Source of the DNA: an uncultured Spirochaetaceae bacterium | GTDB lineage: Bacteria; Spirochaetota; Spirochaetia; Sphaerochaetales; Sphaerochaetaceae | Length of the DNA stretch: 64,000 bases | NCBI GenBank assembly: GCA_944390725.1 | Contig: CALXQU010000001.1 | Location: 62,001 to 126,000 of the forward strand | Direction: 5' to 3' | Shown here: positions 1-8,993 of the stretch, piece after piece | Layout of the letters: every line of letters starts with the position of its first letter | Position numbering within the stretch: position 1 is the first letter of the stretch | Translations under genes and position numbers: made by a program | The notes under the pieces: model-generated | What the model was told of the DNA's origin: nothing | The model's database searches: none | What the model saw: only the letters and a program-made list of their open reading frames with translations

Positions 1-32
1 CAGTTTTCTGCTGCTGACCATAATGATAAGGA

Positions 33-59
33 AGCAGGATGGCATCGCGCCACCCTGCT
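33..59 (-). terminator. hairpin after the binding-protein gene
   Basis: An 11-bp stem (arms 33-43 and 49-59, one G-T pair) with a 5-base loop lies about 20 bases past the stop of the minus-strand binding-protein gene. The bases after it are only moderately T-rich, so it may be a weak terminator or an mRNA-stabilising hairpin ahead of permease genes outside the window. Confidence 0.4.
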
Positions 60-78
60 GCCGGATCCACCTCCTGTC

Positions 79-1350
79 CTACCTGTACTCGGCGAGGATG
101 CCGCTGCAGGAAGCCTGCAGCTCCTTCATCCCCTCTTCAGGGGAGATATTGCCCGCGAGGATGCTTTCGAACATCGAGGCCATGGCCTGTGAGACTTCCC
201 TGGCATCATGGGTCTTCGGCGGCTCTCCTATCGCATACTGGAGCTGGTCCCTGGCTACGATTGCCTGGGGAAGGGCATCCGTGTACTCTACCATCTCCGG
301 AAGGCCGAAGGCTGCCGGATTGACCGCGATGAATCCGCTCGCCATGCTCCACTTAGCTGTCTGGGCAGGCTCCGTCATCCACTTGATGAAATCCCATGCA
401 GCCTGCACATGCTCATCGGAAAGCCCACTGCAGATGACGAACTGGCCGCCGCCCGTGGTGACGATGCGTTCCTTCCCTGCAGGGAGGAAGCCCACGCCCC
501 AATCAAAGGACGCGCTGTCGCGCACGAATGCGAGGCTGCCTGTCGAGTTGTACATCATGGCTGTCTTGCCAGCCACGAAATCGCTCGAGGAATCACCGAA
601 GAGCCTCTTGGCTGGCATATATCCCTTCTCTACCAGGCCAAGGAGGTACTCAATCGCCTCGATAGCCTCAGGTGAATCAAGATATGTCTCGGTTCCCTCG
701 ACATTGTTGATCTCTCCCCCGTTCTGGAGGATGAAGATGGAAGGAAGCCACTGGTCGATAGGTATCTCCAGGCCGTATCTGTCATCGGTCGTGAGGATGG
801 CGGCATACTCGGCAAGCTCCTCCCATGTCTCCGGGGCCTTCTCGGGATCGAGGCCTGCCTCACGGAACATATCCTTGTTGTAGTAGAAGATCGGCGTGGA
901 CTTCTGGAACGGGATGGCATAGAACTCGTCGGCTACCTTCGCGTCATACAGCATGCCCGGGAAGAACCTGTCGAGGAATCCCTCGCCTTCTGCATCGATA
1001 AGCGGCTGGAGCGGGATGATGATCCCCTCATCGACAGCTGTCCATACATCAGCGCTCGTGAGAAGGGCTATATCGGCAGGGTTGCCGGCCTTGCTGCTCG
1101 TGAGCGTCCTCTGCATCGTCTGCACATAGTCGCCGGCATATATCGGCTCGACATCGACGTCAGGGTTTTCCTCTGAATACTGCGCGCAGAGAGCGTTCAT
1201 CGCGTTCGCGAGGTCACCAGCCGTTCCGATCGGATAGTAGAAACGGATCGTGAGCTGGTCCGATCCGGCTTCCTTCCCGCCCTGGGCGGAAAGCGATGCA
1301 GCTGCAAGAAGGCAGGCTGCAAGGAAGAGAATGATCCTGGTCTTTCTCAT
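79..1350 (-). CDS. ABC transporter extracellular sugar-binding protein
   Basis: This is a family-1 solute-binding protein of 423 residues, the usual length, which captures a sugar or oligosaccharide outside the inner membrane for an ABC importer. A signal peptide covers about residues 1-22 and ends SLSA before QGGKEAG; there is no lipobox cysteine. The body shows the expected lobes and a conserved segment near the first third (GNPADIALL). An in-frame ATG exists at 1365, but GGAGG lies 5 bases before the ATG at 1350, so I choose 1350. No permeases are in the window; they may follow beyond position 1. It is divergent from a GH28 hydrolase at 1478, so a pectin- or plant-oligosaccharide substrate is possible but unproven. 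Confidence 0.9.
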   Translation of the reverse strand: MRKTRIILFLAACLLAAASLSAQGGKEAGSDQLTIRFYYPIGTAGDLANAMNALCAQYSEENPDVDVEPIYAGDYVQTMQRTLTSSKAGNPADIALLTSADVWTAVDEGIIIPLQPLIDAEGEGFLDRFFPGMLYDAKVADEFYAIPFQKSTPIFYYNKDMFREAGLDPEKAPETWEELAEYAAILTTDDRYGLEIPIDQWLPSIFILQNGGEINNVEGTETYLDSPEAIEAIEYLLGLVEKGYMPAKRLFGDSSSDFVAGKTAMMYNSTGSLAFVRDSASFDWGVGFLPAGKERIVTTGGGQFVICSGLSDEHVQAAWDFIKWMTEPAQTAKWSMASGFIAVNPAAFGLPEMVEYTDALPQAIVARDQLQYAIGEPPKTHDAREVSQAMASMFESILAGNISPEEGMKELQASCSGILAEYR

Positions 1351-1477
1351 AAGTCCCTCCGCCATGATACTTATCAGCCTAATGTGAATTGATCGGGCAG
1401 TGCCGTGTTAAATCGGCGTCAAATGCTTCCTGCCGGCTTGTTCCATTGCAAGCCATGCCATCGGGCCTTATCATCCA

Positions 1478-2740
1478 ATGGTAGATATGACAGATACAGC
1501 AGCATTGCAGGCCATCCTCGACAGAGGCGGGGATGTGGTTATACCGAAGGGAAGATACACGACGGGGCCTCTTTTCGTCAGGAACGGCACGACGCTGACG
1601 TTCGAGGACGGCACTGAGCTCGTAGCGACGACTGACGAGAGCGAGTATCCGCTGGTGGAAACGCGCATAGCAGGCATCTGGATGAAGGCTTACCCCGCCA
1701 TCCTCAATGTCATCGATGGATATGACGTGACGATACAGGGCCATGCCACGATCGATGGAAGCGGGCCCTACTGGTGGGATAAGTACTGGGGCTGCGACGG
1801 CAGGGGCGGCTACCGCGGCAGGTACGATGCGGCAGGACTGCGGTGGGCCGCGGACTATGACTGCCTCAGGCCGAGGAACCTGCTGGTCGAGAACTCGGAG
1901 AATGTCAGGCTGCGCGGGATCGTATCGCGCGATTCGGGCTTCTGGAACATCCATATATGCTATTCGCGGAAGGTGACTGTCGAGGACATCACGATAGAAT
2001 CAGGGGATGCGCATGGCCCGAGCACGGACGGGATCGACATAGACAGCTCATCCGATGTCATCGTGAGGCGCTGCACGGCAAGCACCAATGACGACAGCAT
2101 CTGCATCAAGTCGGGACGCGGATGGGATGGGTGGCATGAGGGACGTGCATGCCATGACGTGCTCATCGAGGACTGCACGGTCCTCTCGGGCTTCGGCATC
2201 ACCATCGGCAGCGAGGTCTCGGGAGGCGTGCATGGCATAACGATAAGGAACATACGCTATAGGGGCACCGACTGCGGCTTCCGCATCAAGTCATCCCGCT
2301 CCAGGAAGGGATACATCCGTGACATAGACGTATCGGACCTGGATATGGAAGACGTCAAGTACCCTATCCATATCTTCCTCGACTGGAACCCAGCCTACTC
2401 CTGCTGCACGCTTCCGGAAGGATATGAGGCGGAAATCCCGGAGCACTGGCAGAAGCTGCTGAGGGAAATCCCGGAGGACGTACCTGACACAGCTGTCAGC
2501 GACATCAGGATAAGGAAGGTCAGGTCGGCATGCAGCGATGGCTATAACAGCATCAGCCGCGCCTTCAATATCGAGGGATATGAGAACCAGCCGATCAGGA
2601 ACCTGTCGATTGAGGACTCATGTTTCATGGCAAAGGAGTTCGGCATCATCAGCTGCGTCAGCGGCCTGTCATTCAGGAACACGGATGCGACAGCCACGGG
2701 GAAGCCCGTGAGGGAAAACGACGAATACGATAACCGATGA
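1478..2740 (+). CDS. glycoside hydrolase family 28 (polygalacturonase-like)
   Basis: The 420-residue protein has the right-handed beta-helix signature of GH28. STDGIDID at 182-189 replaces the usual NTD motif, NDD at 204-206 supplies the paired aspartates, and RIK at 269-271 is the conserved substrate-binding motif. The usual GHG is GFG at 238-240, so the otherwise conserved histidine is missing and substrate or activity may differ from classical polygalacturonase. No signal peptide is visible, so it probably acts in the cytoplasm on imported oligosaccharides, fitting the divergent sugar-binding protein gene. The start is uncertain: there is no Shine-Dalgarno, and TATCAT (1469-1474) ends only 3 bases before ATG 1478, so ATG 1487 is an alternative. 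Confidence 0.82.
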   Translation: MVDMTDTAALQAILDRGGDVVIPKGRYTTGPLFVRNGTTLTFEDGTELVATTDESEYPLVETRIAGIWMKAYPAILNVIDGYDVTIQGHATIDGSGPYWWDKYWGCDGRGGYRGRYDAAGLRWAADYDCLRPRNLLVENSENVRLRGIVSRDSGFWNIHICYSRKVTVEDITIESGDAHGPSTDGIDIDSSSDVIVRRCTASTNDDSICIKSGRGWDGWHEGRACHDVLIEDCTVLSGFGITIGSEVSGGVHGITIRNIRYRGTDCGFRIKSSRSRKGYIRDIDVSDLDMEDVKYPIHIFLDWNPAYSCCTLPEGYEAEIPEHWQKLLREIPEDVPDTAVSDIRIRKVRSACSDGYNSISRAFNIEGYENQPIRNLSIEDSCFMAKEFGIISCVSGLSFRNTDATATGKPVRENDEYDNR

Positions 2741-2753
2741 AGGGAAATCGCTG

Positions 2754-2759
2754 TATAAT
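2754..2759 (+). promoter_or_regulatory. -10 box TATAAT, leaderless-type
   Basis: TATAAT ends 6 bases before the ATG at 2766. With normal -10 geometry the A of the ATG would be +1. No Shine-Dalgarno precedes the ATG. Confidence 0.6.
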
Positions 2760-2765
2760 CAGGAT

Positions 2766-4826
2766 ATGTCCATCACAATCCGCAGATTTCCCATACTGCT
2801 ATCGGCTATCCCGCTCATCATCCTGGCGCTCATCTCATGCAGCCCTGCTCCCGAGACGCTCCATCACGTCGTCTTCGATGCCAATGGCGGAAGCTGGGCG
2901 CAGGGGACGGAAATCTCCCTGGATGTCCCAGACAACGCCCCGATCTGGAATGCAAGGCCATCTGTCCCGGAAAGGAGCGGATACAGCTTCAGGGGATGGT
3001 TCTCCGACAAGGCCGCGACGAAGCCCTACGACCCGGATTCCCTGGTCACTTCCGATACGGTGCTCTATGCAGGCTGGACTGCGGACAGGGTCTTCAGGAT
3101 AACCTTCGACACGGAAGGCGGCTCATCGGTGGCCCCGCAGCTTGTAACCGAAGGCCATAAGGCCTACCCTCCCGTGAAGGTCCCGGAAAGGAGCGGCTAC
3201 GCATTCATCGGCTGGAGCGCGGAAAGGGGAAGCAGCACACTGTATGACTTCTCATCTTCCGTCAGGAACGACATGACGCTCTATGCCGTGTGGAAGGCAG
3301 CAAAGGAAGTGGCATTCGCCTACGACCTTCCCGCCTCGCTGGGAAAGGAAGCGGAACTGAGCCCATGCCCGCAGCCTGAGGCAGTCCCCGAAGGCTCCAC
3401 CATCAGCCGCCCGGAGGCCACGCTTTCATATAACGGGACCCGGTTCGGATTCCTAGGCTGGTTCAAGGAAGGAAGCACAGAGCCTTTCGACTTCAGCAGC
3501 GGCATAACGGAGGATATCACGCTCCATGCCAGATGGGAGGACCATGCCATCGCTTCGGATGGAGGCTATATCGTATACAGCGAAGAGGGTCTGAGGAGAT
3601 GGGCGGAAGCTGCGCCATCAGCCTCATGCACCCTGATTGCCGATATACAGCTGGCAGGGCAATGGACGCCCATAGGCACTGCTGAGTCGCCATATGGGGC
3701 ATCGTTCATAGGCAATGGCCACACCATCAGCGGCATGTCTATAAGCGGGGAAAGCGGCCATCAGGGCCTCTTCGGCTACCTGGGCCGCAGCGGCAGCGTG
3801 AAAGGCCTTGCGCTGAGCGGCATCTCCATCAGCGGTGCCGAATCCTCCGGTGGCATCGCAGGCGAAAGCCAGGGTACCATAGAGGACTGCAGCGTCTCAG
3901 GCTCGATTTCCGGCTCAGGCATCGCAGAGGGCGGCATCGCAGGCCGCAGCAGCGGGACCATCTTCGGCTGCACCTCCTCCGTGTCTACCGATGGCGATGG
4001 CGATGTCGGCGGCATCGCGGGAATCAACACAGGCAGGATCGAGCGCTCCTCGGCATCCGGCTCCATCAGAGGGGAGTATGCGGTCGGCGGCATCGCCGGG
4101 CTGAACATGGACGGCGGCACGATCGAGGCATGCACCTTCAGCGGACGGATAGCCGATGGCTACTATGCGGGAGGCATAGCCGGATGCAATGATACGGGAA
4201 GCACGGTAACAGGCTGCTCGTTCGAGGGTACCATCAGCGACATGGACTGGTATATCGGCGGGATTGCCGGCCTCAATTCGCAGGAATCCGTCATCAGGGA
4301 GTGCTCCTCATCAGGCACGATTACCGGCAATGCGGAGACAGGGGGCATCGTCGGCTACAACTTCGCGGCATATGTCTATGCCTGCACCTTCTCCGGAACG
4401 CTCTCCAGCGACACCATCGGCGGCGGCATCGCCGGCATAAGCATGGGCCCGCTCGAGGCCTGCGTCTCCTCGGGGACAGTACGCTGCAGCAGCACGGCCG
4501 GCGGCATCGCCGGAATCAACAGGTACCTGGAGATGAAAGCATGCTACTCCACAGGAATCACGGAAGGCAGCAATGCTGCGGGAGCCATAGCCGGACTGAA
4601 TGAAAGAGGGGCTACCATAACCGCATGCTACTGGCAGGGAGGAAGCGGGCTTCCAGGCATAGGAAGATTGATGCAGCTAGGAACCATCGATGTGCATGAG
4701 GTCGCCGGCGATACCACCTGGGACTCGGCCATGGCTGCGATGAACGCCGCGCTCTCCGGCAGCGGGTATGGCTATGAGCTGAACACAGGCAATGATGCCC
4801 AGCCCCTCATTCCCGTGCGGAGATGA
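2766..4826 (+). CDS. surface lipoprotein with InlB B-repeats and GLUG-type repeats
   Basis: This is a predicted lipoprotein of 686 residues. A hydrophobic signal ends in the lipobox LISC, with Cys25 as the lipidation site. About residues 33-240 hold three InlB B-type (Listeria-Bacteroides) repeats, each starting near a VFDANGG/TFDTEGG-like strand and ending in a LYAGW, LYAVW or LHARW motif. About residues 340-620 hold ten repeats with the core GGIAG followed by N and a later cysteine or serine, the GLUG pattern of extended beta structures. A short non-repeat tail follows. Such proteins are usually surface-exposed adhesin or scaffold proteins; the ligand cannot be predicted. The gene stands alone 25 bases after the GH28 gene with its own leaderless-type promoter. 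Confidence 0.8.
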   Translation: MSITIRRFPILLSAIPLIILALISCSPAPETLHHVVFDANGGSWAQGTEISLDVPDNAPIWNARPSVPERSGYSFRGWFSDKAATKPYDPDSLVTSDTVLYAGWTADRVFRITFDTEGGSSVAPQLVTEGHKAYPPVKVPERSGYAFIGWSAERGSSTLYDFSSSVRNDMTLYAVWKAAKEVAFAYDLPASLGKEAELSPCPQPEAVPEGSTISRPEATLSYNGTRFGFLGWFKEGSTEPFDFSSGITEDITLHARWEDHAIASDGGYIVYSEEGLRRWAEAAPSASCTLIADIQLAGQWTPIGTAESPYGASFIGNGHTISGMSISGESGHQGLFGYLGRSGSVKGLALSGISISGAESSGGIAGESQGTIEDCSVSGSISGSGIAEGGIAGRSSGTIFGCTSSVSTDGDGDVGGIAGINTGRIERSSASGSIRGEYAVGGIAGLNMDGGTIEACTFSGRIADGYYAGGIAGCNDTGSTVTGCSFEGTISDMDWYIGGIAGLNSQESVIRECSSSGTITGNAETGGIVGYNFAAYVYACTFSGTLSSDTIGGGIAGISMGPLEACVSSGTVRCSSTAGGIAGINRYLEMKACYSTGITEGSNAAGAIAGLNERGATITACYWQGGSGLPGIGRLMQLGTIDVHEVAGDTTWDSAMAAMNAALSGSGYGYELNTGNDAQPLIPVRR

Positions 4827-4860
4827 GGCGATCGCATTTGCATCCGCCCCTCAGGAGGAT

Positions 4861-4866
4861 TAGACT
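4861..4866 (+). promoter_or_regulatory. -10-like box TAGACT, leaderless-type
   Basis: TAGACT ends 6 bases before ATG 4873. A GGAGG at 4855-4859 is 13 bases from the ATG, too far for a normal ribosome site. The same TAGACT plus 6-base spacing recurs at 48217-48222. Confidence 0.5.
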
Positions 4867-4872
4867 GCATCC

Positions 4873-5865
4873 ATGACCAGAGTGCTTATCATCGGCGGTA
4901 CCGGCAACATAAGCTCGTCGGTAAGCCGCCTTGCGGTGGAGAAAGGATTCCGCCTCACCATACTCAACAGGGGCAGGCGTGAGGAGATAGCGGGAGCGGA
5001 GCATATCTATGCGGACGTGAGCGACAGGAAGTCGCTGGAATCGGCGATTGCCGGCAGGACGTGGGATGCCGTAGCGGACTTCATCGCCTTCAATGGGGAT
5101 GATGCCAGGCGGGATATCTCGGCCTTCTCCGGAAAGACAGGGCAGATGCTCTTCATCAGCAGCGCATCCTGCTATGCCAAGCCAGTCACGTCGCTGCCGA
5201 TAACCGAGTCGACTCCCCTCCGCAATCCCTACTCCCCGTATGCGCAGGGAAAGATCGAGGCAGAGCGCGAGTTCATGCGGGCATTCGAGGAGAAGGGATT
5301 CCCCATCACGGTCGTCAGGCCTTCCCATACATATGCGACGCGCCTCCCCCTTCCCATGGGCACAGGCGGCGAATACACATTGGTGGACCGCATGAGGAAG
5401 GGGCTGCCGGTGGTGAGTCCCGGGGACGGGACTTCCCTCTGGACGGTGACGCACAGCGATGATTTCGCCAAGGGCTTCGTCGGCCTCCTGGGCCTTTCCA
5501 GGGCGCTGGGGAATGCCTACCACATCACATCCGACGAGGTGCTGACATGGGATGCCATCTACAGGGAGATCGGCAGGGCAATCGGCGTCGAGCCTGAGAT
5601 CGTCCATGCCCCTTCCGACATAATAGCGCTTGAGGATCCCGGGGCCGTGGCGAACCTGAAGGGCGACAAGGCATGGAGCCTCATCTTCGACAACTCGAAG
5701 ATCCGCCAGGCCGTACCGGATTTCAGATGCACTATCCCCTTCTCCATCGGCATCAGGCGCACGCTGGCATGGTTCGGCGAGGAAGCCTCAAGGCAGGTCA
5801 TCGACCCGAGGACGAACGGCATCACCGATGCGGTGATACGCCGCATGGAGAAGGCACGCTCATGA
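4873..5865 (+). CDS. NAD(P)-dependent epimerase/reductase, extended SDR family
   Basis: The 330-residue protein begins with a Rossmann dinucleotide-binding strand and glycine motif (IGGTGNIS, about residues 7-14). An SDR active-site YxxxK appears as YAQGK near residue 123, preceded by a serine-rich ISSASCY strand. It belongs to the atypical extended SDRs that act on sugar nucleotides or related polyols. The C-terminal half is substrate-specific and I cannot assign a substrate. There is no usable Shine-Dalgarno at the start, and a -10-like box sits 6 bases upstream. Confidence 0.75.
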   Translation: MTRVLIIGGTGNISSSVSRLAVEKGFRLTILNRGRREEIAGAEHIYADVSDRKSLESAIAGRTWDAVADFIAFNGDDARRDISAFSGKTGQMLFISSASCYAKPVTSLPITESTPLRNPYSPYAQGKIEAEREFMRAFEEKGFPITVVRPSHTYATRLPLPMGTGGEYTLVDRMRKGLPVVSPGDGTSLWTVTHSDDFAKGFVGLLGLSRALGNAYHITSDEVLTWDAIYREIGRAIGVEPEIVHAPSDIIALEDPGAVANLKGDKAWSLIFDNSKIRQAVPDFRCTIPFSIGIRRTLAWFGEEASRQVIDPRTNGITDAVIRRMEKARS

Positions 5866-5879
5866 CCGCGGAGGCCATC

Positions 5880-5969
5880 ATGATAGCTGATAGGATCGGC
5901 TGCATGGACCGGTGCATCGATGGATCCTGCGCATTTACCGGCCATATCATCCCCGGAGGTGCCGCCTGA
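5880..5969 (+). CDS. possible 29-residue coupled small ORF
   Basis: A short ORF starts at ATG 5880, five bases after GGAGG (5870-5874). Its TGA (5967-5969) overlaps the ATG of the GNAT gene by one base, the arrangement of a translationally coupled leader peptide. The peptide has three cysteines (residues 8, 12 and 17) and resembles no family I know. It could simply be spacer with a chance ribosome site. Confidence 0.28.
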   Translation: MIADRIGCMDRCIDGSCAFTGHIIPGGAA

Positions 5970-6475
5970 TGGAATTCAGGGAAATCGGCACGGATGAGGA
6001 AATCGCCAGGATGTCAGCGCTGGCGACCATGATCGTGAAGGAGCACTTCGACCCGCTGGTGGGGCCGGAGCAGAACGACTATATGATCAGCCTCTTCCAG
6101 ACGCCTGGGGCAATCAGGGGGCAGATCAGCCATGGATACCGGTATTTCTTCGTCGTGGAAGATGATAGGGAAATCGGCTTCATCGCCTTCTATCCCAGGG
6201 GCGAGGCGCTGTACCTGAGCAAGTTCTACCTTGTGAGGCAGGAGCGCGGCAAAGGCCATTCGCGCCGGATGCTCAGCTTCATCGCCAGCGAGGCGCGGAG
6301 GCTGGGGCTCAGGGCAATCGAGCTGAACGTCAACAAGGACAACGATGCGGTGGAGGCATACAGGAAGCTCGGCTTCAAGGCCATCAGGAGGGAGGTGAAC
6401 GATATCGGCAGGGGTTTCGTCATGGATGATATCGTGTTCCGGCTGGATATCGATTGCCCTGGAGTGCGCTTATGA
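5969..6475 (+). CDS. GNAT family N-acetyltransferase
   Basis: This 168-residue GNAT acetyltransferase transfers an acetyl group from acetyl-CoA to an amine. The acetyl-CoA-binding motif A is seen as RQERGKGHSRRML (about residues 90-102), followed by the family's AIELNVNKDNDAVEAYRKLGF block. The ATG at 5969 has GGAGG 9 bases upstream, whereas the longer frame from 5912 has no ribosome site and adds a basic non-homologous stretch. Substrate is unknown. It lies between an SDR reductase and lon, with no functional hint from either. Confidence 0.85.
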   Translation: MEFREIGTDEEIARMSALATMIVKEHFDPLVGPEQNDYMISLFQTPGAIRGQISHGYRYFFVVEDDREIGFIAFYPRGEALYLSKFYLVRQERGKGHSRRMLSFIASEARRLGLRAIELNVNKDNDAVEAYRKLGFKAIRREVNDIGRGFVMDDIVFRLDIDCPGVRL

Positions 6476-6487
6476 TTATCTTTCTGT

Positions 6488-6509
6488 AAGCTTGCAAGCT
6501 TCATGCAAG
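6488..6509 (+). promoter_or_regulatory. palindrome upstream of lon
   Basis: Positions 6488-6501 form a perfect 14-base palindrome (AAGCTTGCAAGCTT). A further half-site TGCAAG at 6504-6509 faces CTTGCA at 6491-6496. It lies 30-50 bases before the lon start, where an operator is expected. It does not match the CIRCE consensus; the binding factor is unknown. Confidence 0.4.
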
Positions 6510-6539
6510 TTCAATAAAGTCATAAATCCAGAGGTGCAA

Positions 6540-8993
6540 ATGGACAACAGAATAGATGCGCTCAACCTTGAGGCCCTTCCGAAGGAAGCCATCGTGCTTC
6601 CGCTCTATGAGAGGCCTCTCTTCCCGGGGACATTCACGACGCTGATGGTCGGAAGGCCTGAGGATGTCGCCGTGATATCCCGGGTGATAGAAAGCAACGG
6701 GTATTTCGTTGCCGCCCTCTTCATCGACGAGAAGCCGGAGAAGATCGCGACGCTTGCGAAGGTGACCAAGTACATCAGGCTGCCGAACAACTGCCTCCAT
6801 GTCTTCATATCGACGATAGAGAGGATCTCCGTCGGCGAGTACAGCCAGGTGGATGGCGTATACCACGCAGCCTCATTCAGCAGCCTTCCGGACACCCCGG
6901 CCAGGGCGAAATCGCTCGTCTCATACGTGCGCGTGCTGCGCGATACCGTCACGGCCATGAGCCAGACGACGAACCTCTTCGCGTTCGCATCGGAGATCAA
7001 CGTATCGAATATCGACGACCCGTCGATACTCTCCTTCTATGTGGCCTCGAGCATCAATGCCAAGCCGGAGTTCCTGCAGAGCCTGCTCAACGTGACCAGC
7101 CCGAAGACGAGGATAGAGATGCTGCTCTCGCACATAGCGCTTGAGAAGGAGATCATCGACAAGGAAAACGAGGTCAGGCAGGATATCTACGACAGGATCA
7201 AGGTCCGCAACAAGGAGCAGGTCCTCAGGGAGCAGATCAAGGCGCTGAATCAGGAGCTCAACCAGCTCACAGGCAGGCCCGCAGGCCCCGGCAAGGGCGC
7301 GGAAGCTGCCGACCTCTATACGAAGGCGAAGGATACCAAGCTCCCTGACATCTTCAGGCAGACCGTCGAGAAGGAGCTGGACAAGCTCTCCGGGCTCGAG
7401 ACGATGAATCCGGAATACGCGATGACGAAGCTCTATATCGAGACGATCCTCGCCCTGCCCTTCTCCTTCGAGGACAAGGCTCCTGACTATACGATACCTA
7501 AGGTCAAGCGCATACTCGAGCGTGACCACTACGGCATGAAGGAAGTCAAGGAGAGGATCCTCGAGTTCCTTGCCTCCCGCCTCAAGGCAAAGAACGGCAA
7601 GGGCGCCATAATCTGCCTTGCGGGCCCTCCGGGAGTCGGCAAGACATCGGTCGGCTACTCGATTGCCAAGGCGCTCGGCAAGAAGTTCTTCCGCTTCTCG
7701 GTAGGAGGCATGCGGGATGAGGCTGAGATAAAGGGGCACAGGAGGACATATGTCGGTGCCATGCCAGGCAAGATCATCCAGGCGATGAAGACAGTCGGCG
7801 TCCCAGACCCTGTCATCCTCATCGACGAGATAGACAAGATGGGGGAATCGTATCATGGCGACCCGGGCTCTGCCCTGCTTGAGGTGCTCGACCCTGAGCA
7901 GAACTCAAGCTTCCAGGATTTCTACATCGACCTCCCGTATGACCTTTCGAACGTACTCTTCATCGTCACTGCCAATGATGTGTCGAGGATACCGGAGCCG
8001 CTGCTGGACAGGATGGAGATCATAGAGCTCTCAGGCTATACGCCGAATGAGAAGCTGAACATCGGCAAGGGCTATCTCGTGCCGAAGCTCCTGAAGAAGA
8101 ACGGCCTCACATCGAAGGAGATCAGGTTCGACAGCCATGCCCTCATCCTCATCGCGGAGGAATATGCGCGTGAGGCCGGCGTCAGGAGCTATGAGAAGCT
8201 GCTGGACAAGGTCATGAGGAAGGTAGCGCTCGAGATCCTCGAGGATCCGAAGAGGAAGCTTCCGGTGGCGATTACGCCGAAGAACATCGAGAAGTACCTC
8301 GGCAAGCCCATCTTCCCTGCCGATGATATCGTGCGCGCCGACAAGCCGGGAACGGCTATCGGCCTTGCATGGACGAGCATGGGCGGGGATGTGCTGCTGA
8401 TCGAGGCTGAGTCGATACCGATGAAAGGCGAGCTCAAGGTCACCGGCCAGCTCGGGGCTGTCATGCAGGAGTCGGTTTCGATCGCCTGGTCCACGGTGAA
8501 GAACGAAGCATACCTCAGAGGCCTCGACCTCGATTACTTCGAGGATAATACCGTCCATATCCACATACCTGAGGGCGCTGTCCCCAAGGACGGCCCATCT
8601 GCGGGCATCACGCTCTTCACGGCGCTGTGGTCGATGTTCAGGAACGAGACGGTGAAGCCATACCTCGCCATGACAGGCGAGCTTACCCTCACAGGCCAGG
8701 TGATGCCGATCGGAGGGCTGAAGGAGAAGGTGCTTGCGGCAAGGCGCAACGGCATCAGGGAGATCATCATCCCGGAGAAGAACCGCAGGGACCTCGAGAA
8801 GCTCGACGAAGAGGTCAAGGGGGATGTCGTATTCCACCCCGTATCCGACCTGACGGAGGTGATTGCCATCGCATTCCCGGACGAGAGCACGAAGAGGCTT
8901 GACGGCAATGTGCTTGCAGAGCTCCTGGAGCAGAGGCACAGGAAGACCCTGGAGGAAAGGGAAAGGTCAAGGCAGGTCTACCAGTGGCAATAG
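6540..8993 (+). CDS. lon: ATP-dependent Lon protease
   Basis: The 817-residue AAA+ serine protease degrades misfolded and regulatory proteins in the cytoplasm. The N-terminal substrate-recognition domain starts at LPLYERPLFPGT. Walker A (GPPGVGKTS) is at 362-370 and Walker B is ILIDEIDKM. The protease domain has the catalytic serine in PKDGPSAG at Ser687 and the dyad lysine at Lys730 in GGLKEK, giving the family's 43-residue spacing. The start is ATG 6540 with AGAGGTG five bases upstream; the longer frame from 6426 overlaps the GNAT gene and reads through the promoter region. The stop overlaps the GTG start of the next gene by 10 bases, suggesting coupled translation. A palindrome upstream may be an operator. 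Confidence 0.97.
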   Translation: MDNRIDALNLEALPKEAIVLPLYERPLFPGTFTTLMVGRPEDVAVISRVIESNGYFVAALFIDEKPEKIATLAKVTKYIRLPNNCLHVFISTIERISVGEYSQVDGVYHAASFSSLPDTPARAKSLVSYVRVLRDTVTAMSQTTNLFAFASEINVSNIDDPSILSFYVASSINAKPEFLQSLLNVTSPKTRIEMLLSHIALEKEIIDKENEVRQDIYDRIKVRNKEQVLREQIKALNQELNQLTGRPAGPGKGAEAADLYTKAKDTKLPDIFRQTVEKELDKLSGLETMNPEYAMTKLYIETILALPFSFEDKAPDYTIPKVKRILERDHYGMKEVKERILEFLASRLKAKNGKGAIICLAGPPGVGKTSVGYSIAKALGKKFFRFSVGGMRDEAEIKGHRRTYVGAMPGKIIQAMKTVGVPDPVILIDEIDKMGESYHGDPGSALLEVLDPEQNSSFQDFYIDLPYDLSNVLFIVTANDVSRIPEPLLDRMEIIELSGYTPNEKLNIGKGYLVPKLLKKNGLTSKEIRFDSHALILIAEEYAREAGVRSYEKLLDKVMRKVALEILEDPKRKLPVAITPKNIEKYLGKPIFPADDIVRADKPGTAIGLAWTSMGGDVLLIEAESIPMKGELKVTGQLGAVMQESVSIAWSTVKNEAYLRGLDLDYFEDNTVHIHIPEGAVPKDGPSAGITLFTALWSMFRNETVKPYLAMTGELTLTGQVMPIGGLKEKVLAARRNGIREIIIPEKNRRDLEKLDEEVKGDVVFHPVSDLTEVIAIAFPDESTKRLDGNVLAELLEQRHRKTLEERERSRQVYQWQ

